A stretch of 64,000 nucleotides of DNA from Rana temporaria. Its lineage: Eukaryota; Chordata; Amphibia; Anura; Ranidae. The notes beneath the pieces are model-generated. The model had not been told where the DNA came from. It saw only the letters and a program-made list of their open reading frames with translations, and did no database searches. Location of the stretch: positions 125,204,856-125,268,855 of the forward strand of contig NC_053494.1 in NCBI RefSeq assembly GCF_905171775.1, given 5' to 3'. Positions 45,068-56,443 of the stretch are shown piece after piece (within the stretch, counting starts at the first letter, position 1; each line of letters begins with the position of its first letter). The position numbers were made by a program, and so were the translations under genes.

Positions 45068-46214
45068 ATAACAGTAGCCCTGTTGTACCGGGCCCGCCCC
45101 CATCAGCTACACAGTGGGGCCGGGCATCATTAAAATGCTTTACTGCATTTAAAAAAAAAATGTTTTCTAAAATCTTCCCCGCCTCCACTTGCTTACAGAG
45201 TGGTTATATACATTTACTGGACCCCATCGGGTCAACACAGGGGCCCAGGAGGGGAGCACAGCGGAGGGACTATTTCTTTGTTTTCGGGCACATGTACATC
45301 ATGCCGCCCCACTATTATAATAGTCCCGGCAGGCGGAGTGATACGGCGATTCTCCTTTCGGCTCCCGGCTGCTTCTCTCATGAGATATGATAGAGTTGAG
45401 CGGCTGACAAGGAAGAGCAGGAGGCGATCGTGGCTGCACTTGGACACAGTGAGTGGGCAATAGAGAAATAATACTCACTGTGTCCTATTATATGTATCTT
45501 ACAGCACATCAGGTTACAATCATCACACAGGTGAGGCAGAACAGCAGGGTCTCTGTCATGGCTCTTTGTCACATTGCTGTTGGGTGCTGACTTTGTTATG
45601 GTTGTACTGTTACAGTCTGTTATATACAATACAGCCATAAGTTAAGTCAGCACCTAACAGCCATGTGACATAGAGCCATGATCGACCCCATGGTTACTGT
45701 GCTGCCTGTGTGATAATTGTAACCTGATGATAATAAGAAATATGCTACTTTAACCACTAGCAAGCAGAGTGATCAGGACATCAGGAGGAGGAGCCGAGGA
45801 CGCCGCGGCCGCCCCAGCATTCACAGTGCGCCTCCGCGCCAAATTGCAAATTGCGTCCGCCCATCTCGAGTCCACAGCGTGAGGGAACTCAGGGAAGTGT
45901 GGGGTTGAGGGCTGAGGAGTGGACAAGGAGGTGAGAGAGCTGCAGTGCTGACTGTGCTGAGTGTGGCCGACCACCGACCTGACTGAGTCTGACTGACAGT
46001 GTGAGCCAGCCTCTCAGACACTGAAAGAAAAGTAAGTATAGCTGTGGCATGTGTGCTGGGGGCCTGGGGCCTGGGCAGCTGTTACTTCCTCATGGTACTG
46101 TGCACTGTCTGCCTGCATTAGTTTGTCCAGTGGCCTGCGGCTGGTGCTCAAATTTTTTTTTTTTGGGGGGGGGGGCGCGCAAACGAAAAAACAAACAAAA
46201 AAATTGAAGCCTCA

Positions 46215-46590
46215 CTGTGCCCATCATATGCAGGCAGCCACTGGGCCCATCAATTGTCACCACTATGACATGCCATCAAACGCAGCCACTGTGCAATCAA
46301 ACACAGCCACTGTGCCATGCCATCAAACGCAGCCACTGTGCCATCAATTGTCGCCACTGTGCCATGCCATCAAACGCAGCCACTGTGCCATCAATTGTCG
46401 CCACTGTGCCATGCCATCAAACGCAGCCACTGTGCCATCAATTGTCACCACTGTGACATGCCATCAAACGCAGCCACTGTGCAATCAAACGCAGCCACTG
46501 TGCCATCAATTGTCGCCACTGTGCCCATCAAACGCAACCACTGTGCCATCACACGCAGCCACTGTGCCATCACATGCAGCCACTGTTTAA
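46215..46590. repeat. 21-bp minisatellite (CAAACGCAGCCACTGTGCCAT)
   Basis: About 17 units. A higher-order pattern alternates CATCAAACGCAGCCACTGTG with CATCAATTGTCGCCACTGTG. Inverse relative of the array at 34725-35035. Confidence 0.93.
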
Positions 46591-46622
46591 TCAATTGTTA
46601 TTGATTAAACAGTGGCTGCATG
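46573..46622. repeat. Perfect 23-bp hairpin between two minisatellites
   Basis: CATGCAGCCACTGTTTAATC (arm 46573-46595) and its exact inverse (46600-46622) with a 4-nt loop TGTT. The last minisatellite unit appears to have been copied back in inverse orientation at the array edge. Confidence 0.95.
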
Positions 46623-46965
46623 TCCCCAGCGTCTGTCCCCCTCCTGTGTCATGTCCCCAGCATCTGTCCCCCTCCTGTGTCATGTCCCCAGCGTCTGTCC
46701 CCCTCCTGTGCCATGTCCCCAGCCTCTGTCCCCCTCCTGTGCCATGTCCCCAGCCTCTGTCCCCCTCCTGTGCCATGTCCCCAGCCTCTGTCCCCCTCCT
46801 GTGCCATGTCCCCAGCCTCTGTCCCCCTCCTGTGCCATGTCCCCAGCCTCTGTCCCCCTCCTGTGCCATGTCCCCAGCCTCTGTCCCCCTCCTGTGCCAT
46901 GTCCCCAGCCTCTGTCCCCCTCCTGTGTCATGTCCCCAGCCTCTGTCCCCCTCCTGTGCCATGTC
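46618..46965. repeat. 30-bp minisatellite (CCATGTCCCCAGCCTCTGTC)
   Basis: About 11 nearly identical 30-bp units (CCCCCTCCTGTG completes the unit). Because 30 is divisible by 3, long Pro/Ser/Cys frames appear in several frames on both strands. They are artefacts. Confidence 0.97.
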
Positions 46966-47218
46966 TATAACAAGTACTCGTACCAGTTGTCCAACAATGA
47001 TATTTACTGCTTTTTATAAAGAAATACAATTGATTTTATGCAGTATTGAGTTTAGCCTTTTGGCCCGGCCCTCCAAAATATTTTTAGTTTCTCATGTGGC
47101 CCCATCGAAAAAATAATTGCCCACCCCTGATCTAAACCATTCCATTGTAGCTCTGGCTGTATGTTTAGGGTCGTTGTTCTGCTGGAAGATGAACCTCCGC
47201 CCAAGTCTCAAGTCTTTT

Positions 47219-47582
47219 GCGGACCGATGGACTTTTTCATCATATATCCGATGAAGCTGACATAAATCAGTCTTGCCTACACACCATCAGTTAAAAATCT
47301 GTTTGTGTCTGAACGTGGTGACGTAAAACACTACGACATGCTGAGAAAAATGAAGTTCAATGCTTCCGAGCATGCGTTGACTTGATTCTGAGCATGCATG
47401 GATTTTTAACCGATGGACTTGCCCACAGACGATCGTTTTTTCTATCGTTTTTTAACCATCAGATAATTTTAAAACAGGTTCTAAGTTTTTTCACTGATTG
47501 GAAAAAAAACGATGGGGCCCACACAATATCGGTTCGTCCGATGATGAAAACGGTCCATCGGACCGATCGTGTGTACGCGGCA
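47219..47582. mobile_element. Harbinger-like MITE inserted in Tc1
   Basis: The right end ACCGATCGTGTGTACGCGGC is typical of the GTACACAC family, followed by TAA. The left end is shortened: it begins GCGGACCGATGGACTTTTTC, lacking the outer GTACACACGATC. Internal ACGTAAAACACTACGACATG is shared with 52164-52568. Confidence 0.8.
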
Positions 47583-47585
47583 TAA

Positions 47586-47741
47586 CAGGTTTTTTCGTTT
47601 AAGATCCTGTATTTAGCTCCACCGATCTTCCCATCAACTCTGCCCAGCTTCCCCGCCCCTTCTGTAGAAAAGCATCCCCACATGATGCTGCCACCACCAT
47701 GTTTCACGGTGGGGATGGTGTGTTCAATTTCAACAACCACT
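47586..47741 (-). pseudogene. Tc1 transposase central fragment
   Basis: Minus-strand frame with TPTVKHGGGSIMWGCFSTE and then GKLGRVDGKIGGAKYR, the start of the Tc1 catalytic core before the second Asp. Further coding pieces are at 47138-47218 (antisense of LRLGRRFTFQQDN-type sequence) and 44585-44742 (C-terminal region), separated by insertions. An intact gene cannot be read here. Confidence 0.78.
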
Positions 47742-47745
47742 TTAA

Positions 47746-48604
47746 CCACTTAAGGACCGCCTAACGTCAATATACGTCGGCAGAATGGCACGGCTGGGCA
47801 CAATCACGTACCCGTGACCGCGGCCACGGAACCCGCGGACTCGATTGCCACCGGAGTCCCGCGATAGGTCCCCGGAGCTGAAGAACGGGAGAGGTGTGTG
47901 CAAACAAACCTTCCCTGTTCTTCATTGTGGCACTGTAATTGATCGTTCCCTGATATAGGGAAAGGCGATCAATGATGTCACACGTCCAGCCCCACCCCCC
48001 TACAGTTATAAACACATATGAGGTCACACTTAACTCCTTCAGCGCCCCCTAATGGTTAAATCCCAAACTGCAATTGTCATTTTCACAGTAAACAATGCTT
48101 TTTTATAGCATTTTTTGCTGTGAAAATGACAATGGTCCCAAAAATGTGTCAAAATTGTCCGATGTGTCCGCCATAATGTCGCAGTCATGAAAAAATTCGC
48201 TGATCGCCACCATTAGTAGTAAAAAAAAAATAATAATAAAAATGCTATAAAACTATCCCCTATTTTGTAAATGCTATAAATTTTGCGCAAACCAATCGAT
48301 AAACGCTTATTGCGATTTTTTTTTTACCAAAAATAGGTAGAAGAATACGTATCGGCCTAAACTGAGGAAAAAAAAAGTTTTTTTATATATTTTTGGGGGA
48401 TATTTATTATAGCAAAAAGTAAAATTATTATTTTTGTTTATAGCGCAAAAATAAAAGCCGCAGAGGTGATCAAATAAGGAAGGACGCCAATTTAGTTTGG
48501 GAGCCACTTTGCACGACGCGCAATTGTCAATTAAAGCGCCGCAGTGCCGAATCGCAAAAAGGGGCAAGGTCCTTAACCTGCATAATAGTCTGCGTCTTAA
48601 GTGG
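47746..48604. mobile_element. TTAA-target element, copy 4
   Basis: TTAA (47742-47745) then CCACTTAAGGACCGCCTAAC. Ends GTCTTAAGTGG then TTAA (48605-48608). Blocks GTGTCAAAATTGTCCGATGT and GTATCGGCCTAAACTGAGG match copy 1 in the same orientation. Non-coding. Confidence 0.92.
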
Positions 48605-48608
48605 TTAA

Positions 48609-49385
48609 GCAGGGCAGAGCAGGGACTGATGTGAATGTACAATATGTATATAGTATATTTAAAGCACTGCATGAATTGACAGTGCTATATAAGTACCTGT
48701 AATAAATATATATAAATAATACACTGTAGCTTGATTTCATATGATTTTATAAGAATTTTTTTATTTATGTATAATCTACACATATCCTTGTACATATCCT
48801 TTATTCACTCAGGTCCAACTTATATATATATATATATATAATCAGACACAATGGATTACAGATACATTTTAATTCCACACCTAGAAGCCACTGAATATGT
48901 GAACAATATAGAGCTAGCATGCTTAGGATCGAGAGATTTCCCTCTGCAACTATAGTTGAGATGAAGGTGGAATTACAGAAACAACCTACACTGTGTCTCT
49001 GTATCATTACCCACAGGACAAAGTGTGAAGTAAATGACTCCTGGGGTACAACTGAGTATATTTTGAAGCCACATCTAATCTACTGTGAATATTGTTCAAT
49101 GTATAAAATAGTATTAGTGCTTGTTTTAGATAATACTGTTGGGCTTTGTATTGTACTGCAAACAGATCTGGGATATAAGCAATTCCTTGTAACACTAAAG
49201 AGATTTGATGCCAATACTAGATATTAATGAAAACACAGAGGTCCCTGACGCCCACACAACTCAGACTTTCGATTTAATTCTCAAACTTTTGATTTATTTT
49301 TTATCTTAAAAGGAATGTAAAGTGTTTTGGACATATTTTCCTTCTTTATATATTGTGGCCAGGACTAAAAGATAACGTTAAAGAA
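48609..49385. other. Host-like unique sequence
   Basis: A short (TA)n run lies near 48821-48840. No gene recognised. Confidence 0.45.
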
Positions 49386-49388
49386 ACT

Positions 49389-50117
49389 GGGGTAGATTCA
49401 GTTAGATTTGCGCAGTTTTTACGGAGGCGCAGCGCACCGTTTTGCCACTGCGCCTCCGCAAATTACCTGCGCTACCCTTGATTCACGGAGCAGTAGCTCC
49501 GTAAATTGCGTGGGCGATCCGGCAAAATGCCCGGCGTAAGTGCGCGCAATTTAAATGATCCCGTACGGGGCGTGGATCATTTAAATTAGGCGCGTTCCTG
49601 CGCCGAGCGTAGTGCGCATGCTCCGTCGGGAAAGTTTCCCGACGTGCATTGCGGTAAATGACGTCGCAAGGACGTCATTTGCTTCAAAGTGAATGGCGTC
49701 CAGCGCCATTCACGATTCACTTACGCAAACGACGTAAATTTCAAATTTCGCGACGCGGGAACGACAGGTATACGTAGCATTGGCTGCCCCTGCTAATAGC
49801 AGGGGCAGCCTTACGCAAAAACCGACGTACGCAAACAACATAAACTGCGTACGCAGGGCTCGCGTAGGGTTGTGAATCGGCGTTAGTATGCAATTTGCAT
49901 ACTATACGCTGACCACAACGGGAACGCCACCTAGCGGCCTGCGTAAGAATGCAGCCTAAGATATGACGGCATAAGGAGCCTTATGCCAGTCATTTCTTAG
50001 GCTGCAGTCGGCGTAACAAGGTTCCTGAATCAGGAGCATTCGTAACGCCGGCTCAGGTAAGCAATTGCGCTGCGTAACTATGGTTACGCAGACGCAATTG
50101 CTCTTTGAATCTACCCC
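49389..50117. mobile_element. MITE with GGGGTAGATTC termini, copy 2
   Basis: GGGGTAGATTCAGTTAGATT to TTTGAATCTACCCC, flanked by ACT on both sides (49386-49388, 50118-50120). Rich in internal inverted blocks (GCGCAGTTTTTACGG, GCTGCCCCTGCTAATAGCAG). Same terminal type as 25821-26564. Confidence 0.88.
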
Positions 50118-50208
50118 ACTATATGTATTTTCATGTAATATATACTGTATACACAGTATACTGTATACTGTCTATATTACTAAGTAAATGTGAAATACTG
50201 CATATTAA

Positions 50209-50835
50209 CCACTTTAATACAGGACACTTTCACCACCTTTCTCCCCAGGCCGATTTTCCGCTTTCAGTGCTGTTGCACTTTGAATGACAATTGCAACACT
50301 GTACCCAAATTACATTTTTATATATCTTTTTTCCCACAATCAGAGCTTTCTTTTAGTGGTATTTAATAATTTCTGTTTTTTTTTTGTTTTTTTTTACTAA
50401 ACAAACCAAAAAATGTAAATAACATTTTGAGGAAAAAAAGGCGGCACTAATGGGCACTGATAAGCTGCATTGATTGGCACTGTTAGGGCTGCACTGATCA
50501 TCAGGGCACTGATTATCTGTGTAAATGCACCCTGTCACGCTTGCTGGTTACCGGCTCGCCTTTCCTCACACTGTGACAGTGTGTAAACAAAGGGGTGCTG
50601 ATTACGGGCAAGTTTGTTTGCATGTGATCAGCTGTGATTGGAGACAGTTGATCACATGGTAAAGGGTCACTGTGATTGGCCCTTTACCTCGATCACTGCA
50701 ATCACAGAGCACGTCCGAGGCGCATCGCAGTGGGCGTGAAGGTGGCATGTTTTGGAAGGACGTCCATGTACACCCTACCAAAACGTGAGAGCCAGACTGT
50801 AGTCACCTTTTGGGTATGGCACGATATTGAAGTGG
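50209..50835. mobile_element. TTAA-target element, copy 5, diverged
   Basis: TTAA (50205-50208) then CCACTTTAATACAGGACACT, with CTTTCAGTGCTGTTGCACTT as in 38048-39337. The right end GATATTGAAGTGG is followed by TTTC instead of TTAA. Older and smaller than the other copies. Confidence 0.68.
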
Positions 50836-51395
50836 TTTCTATTAATATTCTGCATACTCCTTTTGAGACAACAAATAGATACAGTATTTAGGCTTATTTT
50901 TGCATTTTCCATGCTATCCCTTTATATCTTTGTTGTAACACGTTTGGTGTTACTGAGTTCAAAAGCTCAAGTGGATATTTGTGCAAAATTTTACTATTCA
51001 GAGCAGGCATCTTCTGCTGCAAACACAGCTCATACTCTTTTCTTCTAGCTTCTGACTTTCTAACCAGTTGTAAAACCTGAAGTGGAATCTTTGCCAGGGG
51101 TAGTGTTGCAGTCTGGCTGGCACAGATACTCCATCTATGACTACACATGGGGTCTACAAAAGGCATGTGTCAAACGATGCAGTGCCAGTACTGATAGCTC
51201 TAGCAGATGCACAGGTGCCCTTTAGAAACTATTTTAAATGGGGAAAGATCAAAAGGTGATAAATGACCAAACTAAAAATTTCAGACACAAAATATAGCCA
51301 AATCTTTTTGTCCAATGTTCCTTGCAAGCCTTAATAAAAAAAACACTATAATTGTGGCTGCTAGCTAGTATGTTCAAGCAGATGAACATACAAAA
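50836..51395. other. Unannotated spacer
   Basis: No gene or repeat terminus recognised. Confidence 0.4.
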
Positions 51396-51399
51396 TTAA

Positions 51400-52151
51400 A
51401 GTGGTTCTAAAGGCAGAAGGTTTTCAACCCTAATGCATTCTATGCATTAAAGGGGCTGTAAACGTTCATTTTTTATTTTCTAAATAGGTTCCGTTAAGCT
51501 AGTGCATTGTTGGTTCACTTACCTTTTCCTTCGGTTTCCCTTCTAAATGTTTTTTTCTTTGTTTTCTTTGTCTGCATTTCTCACTTTCTGTTCCTCCTCA
51601 GTTAACTGTTCTGACTGACTAACCCCCAGCCAGGTGATGGGGGAAAGCTTACTGAGGAGAAACAGGAAGTGAGAAATTCAGACAAAGAAAAAAAACATTT
51701 AGAAGGGAAATCAAAGGAAAAGGTAAGTGAACCAACAATGCACTAGCTTAAAGGAACATATTTAGAAAATAAAAAACAAACCTTTACAACCTCTTTAAGG
51801 TAAAAAAAAATAATCTGGGTGCAGCTCCCCCCAACCCCCCTCTTATACTTACCTCAGCCCCATCTCGATCATGCAATGTCCATGAGAGCAGCGGCTCTCC
51901 TGGGTCTTTCTCTTCTCATTGGCTCACAAAGCAGCTGGAGCCATTGGCTCCTGCTGCTCTCATTCACAGCCAGTGAGCCAATGAGGAGAGAGTGCGGCTC
52001 AAAAGCTGCTTTTGGGGGCACTCTGCAGAGGGTAAGAGCCAGGACCACCGGCGGGGGACCCAAAAAGAAGAGGATTAGGGCTGCTCTGTGCAAAACTATT
52101 TCTCAGAGCAGGTAAATATAACATGTTTCATATATAAAAAAAAATACAACC
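51400..52151. mobile_element. TTAA-flanked MITE (T2/Kolobok-like), outer
   Basis: TTAA (51396-51399), then AGTGGTTCTAAAGGCAGAAG; ends ATACAACC before TTAA (52152-52155). It contains GAGCCAATG/CATTGGCTC palindromes. Carries the nested element at 51451-51794. Confidence 0.68.
51451..51794. mobile_element. TTAA-flanked fold-back MITE, nested
   Basis: TTAA (51447-51450), AGGGGCTGTAAACGTTCATT ... CCTTTACAACCTCT, TTAA (51795-51798). The halves are inverse copies: CTAGTGCATTGTTGGTTCAC pairs with GTGAACCAACAATGCACTAG at 51727. About 345 bp. Confidence 0.88.
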
Positions 52152-52163
52152 TTAATCACTTCA

Positions 52164-52568
52164 TGCCCTGTACACATGATAGGAATTTCCTATGGGCTAA
52201 AATATGATGGAATTTTCTGTCAGAATTCCATTCAAGCTGTCTTTCATCAGTATTGCATACACACTGTCAGACTAAATTCCGACCGTCCCAAACGCGGTGA
52301 CGTAAAACACTACGACGAGCCGCGAAAAATGAAGTTCAATGCTTCCGAGCGTGCGTAGATTCTGAGCATGCTTTGTTTTTTTCTCCGTTGGAGTTCCACA
52401 CACGATCAGAATTTCCCATAGGATTTTTTTCCATCAGAAAAAAATTAAAACATGTTCTATTTCCAAACGGAAAAATAATCCTATGGGGCGCACACACGAT
52501 AGGAATTTCTGATGAAAAAAATCCATCAGACTTTTTTCATCAGAAATTCCTATCGTGTGTACGGAGCA
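52164..52568. mobile_element. Harbinger-like MITE (GTACACAC family)
   Basis: TGCCCTGTACACATGATAGG to TCCTATCGTGTGTACGGAGCA, flanked by TCA and TTA. Palindromic sub-blocks (AAATTCCTATCG, TTTCTGATGAAAAAA). Non-coding. Confidence 0.83.
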
Positions 52569-52780
52569 TTAGTCTACTGAAAACAGTGTTGACCTCTTTG
52601 TTTCTGAAGTCTGTTATCAGATTTACACATTTGGCTTAAAGCAGAGGGCTTTTTTAATATGAACTATATAAGGAGGAGACCGGAACAAAGAAAAGGGTAA
52701 AAGTTATACAATAGCACAATAAACAAAACGAAAAAAAGACCCATATAATAAATACATGGAATAATAGCCTGTTAAATAAT

Positions 52781-53323
52781 TACTGTATTTATTGGCGTAT
52801 AGGCATGTGCAAAAGGGAACAATTTGTTTAGTTTTGTTTCGTTTTAATTCGTTATTTAATTAATTACGTTAAGTTAGATTCGTTACATGTGTTAAATTCG
52901 TTTTCAGAATTCGTTCGTTTTCGACCGAATTTCGAAAAATCCGGTCGGATTCGAAAATATTTTGACCGGATTCGATAATATTTCAATTGGATTCGAAAAC
53001 AAATTCTATTTGAATCGAATTCGAAAACAAATTCGAATGAAAATTGAAAGCAAATTTGAATCAAAATCTGAAAAATATAAATCGATTTCTAAAAAAGAAT
53101 ACAATAAAATAGAATATAAAATAATAAAACAATAGAATGAAAATCAAAGAATAGTAAAGAACAGAAAGGATTTTAATAGAATGTAATCAAATACAATAGA
53201 ATATGACCTGGCTTCTTCTATCTATCTTCTATCTATCTTCCATTTTCTGAAATTCGAAATTCATATAGATGGAACTCAAATTTGAATAGAAAAATATTAG
53301 AATAGAGCAGAAAAAAATATATT

Positions 53324-53367
<44 letters not shown>

Positions 53368-54057
53368 ATTATTCTACTCTTCTAATATTTTTCTATTCGA
53401 ATTTGAGTTCATTCTATATGAATTTTGAATTTCAGAAAATGGAAGATAGATAGAAGATAGATAGAAGAAGCCAGGTCATATTCTATTGTATTTGATTACA
53501 TTCTATTAAAGTCCATTCTGTTCTTTACTATTCTTTGATTTTCATTCTATTGTTTTATTATTTTATATTCTATTTTATTGTATTCTTTTTTAGAAATCGA
53601 TTTATATTTTTTAGATTTTGATTCAAATTTGCTTTCAATTTCCATTCGAATTTGTTTTCGAATCGAATTGTTTTCGAATCCGATTTGAATAGAATTTGTT
53701 TTCGAATTCGAGTCGAATAGAATTTGTTTTCGAATTTGATCGAATTTCGTCCACGGGTTTTCGATTCTAAATTGTTCGTTCGGATTCGGTTAAATTTGTT
53801 ATATTACAATTCGGGAATTCGTATGCATCCGAATGTCCGAATAATGAAAAATTTGTCCGAATTTCGATTCGGAACAAAACAAAATGCACATGCCTATTGG
53901 CGTATAACACTCACTTTTTTACCCTGAAAATGGAGTGTAAACTGTGCCTGCGTGTTATATGCAGGGAGCTGTGGAAAGTTTTTTTCCTGAAACTTCCCTC
54001 TTAAAGTTAGGGTGCGTGTTATACGCCTGTGCGTGTTATACGCCGATAAATACGGTA
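52781..54057. mobile_element. TIR element of the TACCGTATTTAT family, copy 3
   Basis: TACTGTATTTATTGGCGTAT at the left and TATACGCCGATAAATACGGTA at the right. The body is interrupted only 20 bp in by the fold-back at 52801-53895. The remaining right portion (53906-54057) matches copy 2, including CCTGAAACTTCCCTCTTAAA. Confidence 0.9.
52801..53895. mobile_element. Fold-back DNA element, copy 2 (exact 10-bp target duplication)
   Basis: AGGCATGTGCAAAAG at the left and AAAATGCACATGCCT at the right. The flanks are identical: ATTGGCGTAT at 52791-52800 and 53896-53905. The two halves are inverse copies around a short TA run (53328-53362). For example, GACCTGGCTTCTTCTATCTA at 53206 faces its inverse at 53455-53478. 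Arms are rich in GAATTCGAAAAC-type units. No coding capacity. Copy 1 is at 738-2170. Confidence 0.92.
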
Positions 54058-55667
54058 TACCCATTTCTTATTGTGAAATAAGACTGATAGGTATACTTGT
54101 ATAATCTCAGGAATAAAAGCGTGAAAAGAAGAACACTTGAAGATACTGTAGATGACTTATGTGATACTGATTTACTTTTTCCTTTTTTTTTACCAAAAGC
54201 ATGATCCACCAAATCAGTCGCACTATGGGAATAATTTATTTTGACAAATGTAAAATAATCATTATTATTACATCTTAATTGTGGTAACACCACTCTAATG
54301 TCAAGGGGCTTAGCTCTCAAGGACTGATGCCTTTGTCTTCAAAATGATTAATAAGACCTATTAAAAAAAAGGGGGCTAATTATTTCTGGGAATATTAGAC
54401 TTCCTGAATAAGAGGGTATCAGATTAAAAGGAAAAAGTCAAAGTAGAGCTGGATACATGGGTCCCTTGTGAAACTGCTGGTGAAAGCCAATATGTCTAAG
54501 AGTTTAGTCTTCAGAGACACACCAGGCAATCCATACTAATGTAATGATTTTCTAATCACGTCCTGTGTCCCCTTCTGTCTTTTAGGTTTTCTTTTCTTCT
54601 TGTTCTCTGCTGAGATGTTTGGTCCAAACCATCCCAGCCATCCATGAAGGCCAGGACAACAAACCTTTGAAAAACAGGATGGGAGGTGACAAGTAGCACC
54701 AAATATGTTGCTTGCCATAATAGCCAAAACGATATGGCAAATCCCTGTGTCATTTCCCCTGTGCAAGGCTTCCTGCTCGGTCTTTTGATCACTCTCTTGA
54801 AGCCAATTTATACCTCAGCAGCTTCTAATGTGTTTCCTGAGACTCATTTCCTTTTGTAGGAAATAGATTCTTTTGGAAATAGACTGTGGGTTATGATGGA
54901 AATTGTAGCTGTGGGTGTAGTGTTTTTAAGCGATAGGAATACCATTGAAGGTCATTTTATTAGTAATAAGATGGAATACCCAATGTATCCCTGGGCAGCT
55001 ATCTAGGCTTTGCAGTAATTATCTGCATGCGCAGAGATATCAGTATTGTAAGGGCGAGAATGTGTTATAATCACTAAAGGGAATACCTTTATGCAGTGTA
55101 GAAAGCAGAACCTAGATGTGTAAATTCTCGCATCTGACTTTTTAGAAATCATTTCCACAAGCTGATGAAATTTTAAGGATGCCTTTTGCTGCTGAATAGT
55201 TTTCGATGTTGAACTATCTACCATGGGAACATTTTTACATAAATTACTCTTCTAGCACATATGATTATATCACGTGGAGTTTGCTATTGCTAGAATCTTA
55301 CTGAAAGGTTCTGTCTCGTCTCAATTTAGAAATGTGCCTAGTCACGGGACTATGGGAACTCCCAAATCTCTCTATCCATATACATAGAGTCTGTCTTCTG
55401 TCATTCCCTTGTCTATTAGTCATGATGTTCCTTTCCTAGGGATTGATCATCTAGCAAAGTCTTCTGCAAAATTCTGTTTTCTAATAATTGCTGCTCAAGT
55501 ATTTATTTCCTGAGTTTTACTCAGATGAACATTGTCAGTTTATTAAAGCAGTATTAAATCAAAAGCAAGCATTTATGGGACAGTAGGCAGAACTCACAAT
55601 AGTAAAATTATCACCATCGACTCAAAAAGCTGCGGATTCAATAGGCCGTGGCCCTTTATTATAGGTA
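54058..55667. other. Host-like unique sequence
   Basis: One of the longer candidate host stretches; no gene, exon or RNA recognised. Confidence 0.45.
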
Positions 55668-55795
55668 TTAACCACTTAAGGACCAAGCCTCTTTTTTTAG
55701 ATATGTAGCCAGATTCAGAGAGAGTTAGGCCGGCGTATCAGTAGATACGCCGACCTAACTCGGAATCTGCGGCGTCCTAAGTTTAAGTGTATGCT

Positions 55796-56443
55796 TGACG
55801 CTGAAGAAGTCCCGCCCACGGGACGTAACGCGTACATAAAGGGAGGAGCTACGCAGGACGTCACCGCGATCGTCGCCATTGTGATTCTTGACACGCTGTG
55901 ACAGCATACACTCGGCTTATGAGTGTTTTTAAATGTGAGTGCCCATTTTTGTACTATTCTATGCAGCAATAAAACCTGTTTATATGGAGAGCACTAGATT
56001 CCTCTTTGCTTTTTTCTATGTATGGGTGACTTCTGGTACCATCCATGGTATGATGTTTCCTCTGGAGATCTGATGTAACTGAGATTACTTCTGATATGCT
56101 TTGTGACCTTCACGGGTCGAAGCATTAAGGTGAGAGTCCATCTTGCATGCTGTGGTGGATTCCCTATCGATGCTCTTTCACCTACACTCCTGCTGGATTT
56201 GTCCTTTTGTAGATACATTTGCATAAGGACTGTTTGGACACATGGACATTTAATTATCACTTGCTTGTGCATATATTCACTTTCTGTGCATATATAATGT
56301 TTATATATATTTATTAATTTGCGCTGCACTTCTTCACTTTATGTCTTTTGGGAAATTTTTATGAATTCATCCTCAGTGCTGGCTTGCATATGTTAGTTTT
56401 ATTTCAATTTAATTTTTTCCAGCGCTGAATATTTCACATTATA
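55796..56443 (+). mobile_element. Penelope-like non-autonomous insertion, 12-bp duplication
   Basis: Flanked by TAAGTGTATGCT at 55784-55795 and 56444-56455. It begins TGACGCTGAAGAAGTCCCGC with a hammerhead-like head. AATAAAACCTG follows at 55967, and the end is AT-rich. A 12-bp duplication with no terminal inverted repeats fits target-primed retrotransposition. Confidence 0.75.
55801..55835 (+). ncRNA. Hammerhead-like motif with one core change
   Basis: CTGAAGA (55801-55807), then a 6-bp helix II, GTCCCG-CCCA-CGGGAC (55809-55824), then GTAACGCGTAC. The helix is the best-formed in the window. The core GAAA reads GTAA, which should abolish cleavage. Position is at the very 5' edge of the insertion, 5 bases after the duplication. 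Confidence 0.6.

Larger units (their letters stand above)
44751..47129. mobile_element. Large non-autonomous hAT element, exact 8-bp duplication
   Basis: CAGACCTGGGCAAACTACGG at the left and ATAATTGCCCACCCCTG at the right, flanked by ATCTAAAC at 44743-44750 and 47130-47137. It is 2,379 bp with no transposase. Contents: a near-perfect palindrome (44840-45067), a truncated CAGTGG-type element with a minisatellite (46128-46590), a perfect hairpin (46573-46622), and a 30-bp minisatellite (46618-46965). Insertion into the Tc1 coding region dates it after that element. Confidence 0.95.
44361..47741 (-). mobile_element. Tc1-like transposon loaded with two insertions
   Basis: It starts TACAGTGCCTTGAAAAAGTA at the edge of the TA microsatellite. 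Tc1 sequence is found at 44361-44742, 47138-47218 and 47586-47741 on the minus strand, interrupted by a hAT (44751-47129) and a Harbinger-like MITE (47219-47582). It is the same family as 24058-24693. Its 5' end is lost where a TTAA element starts at 47746. Confidence 0.87.

Noticed and set aside
46574..47116. Pro/Ser/Cys-rich frame of 180 codons and Gly-rich minus-strand frames
   Set aside because: A 30-bp unit keeps several frames open; there is no start context, splice structure or domain.
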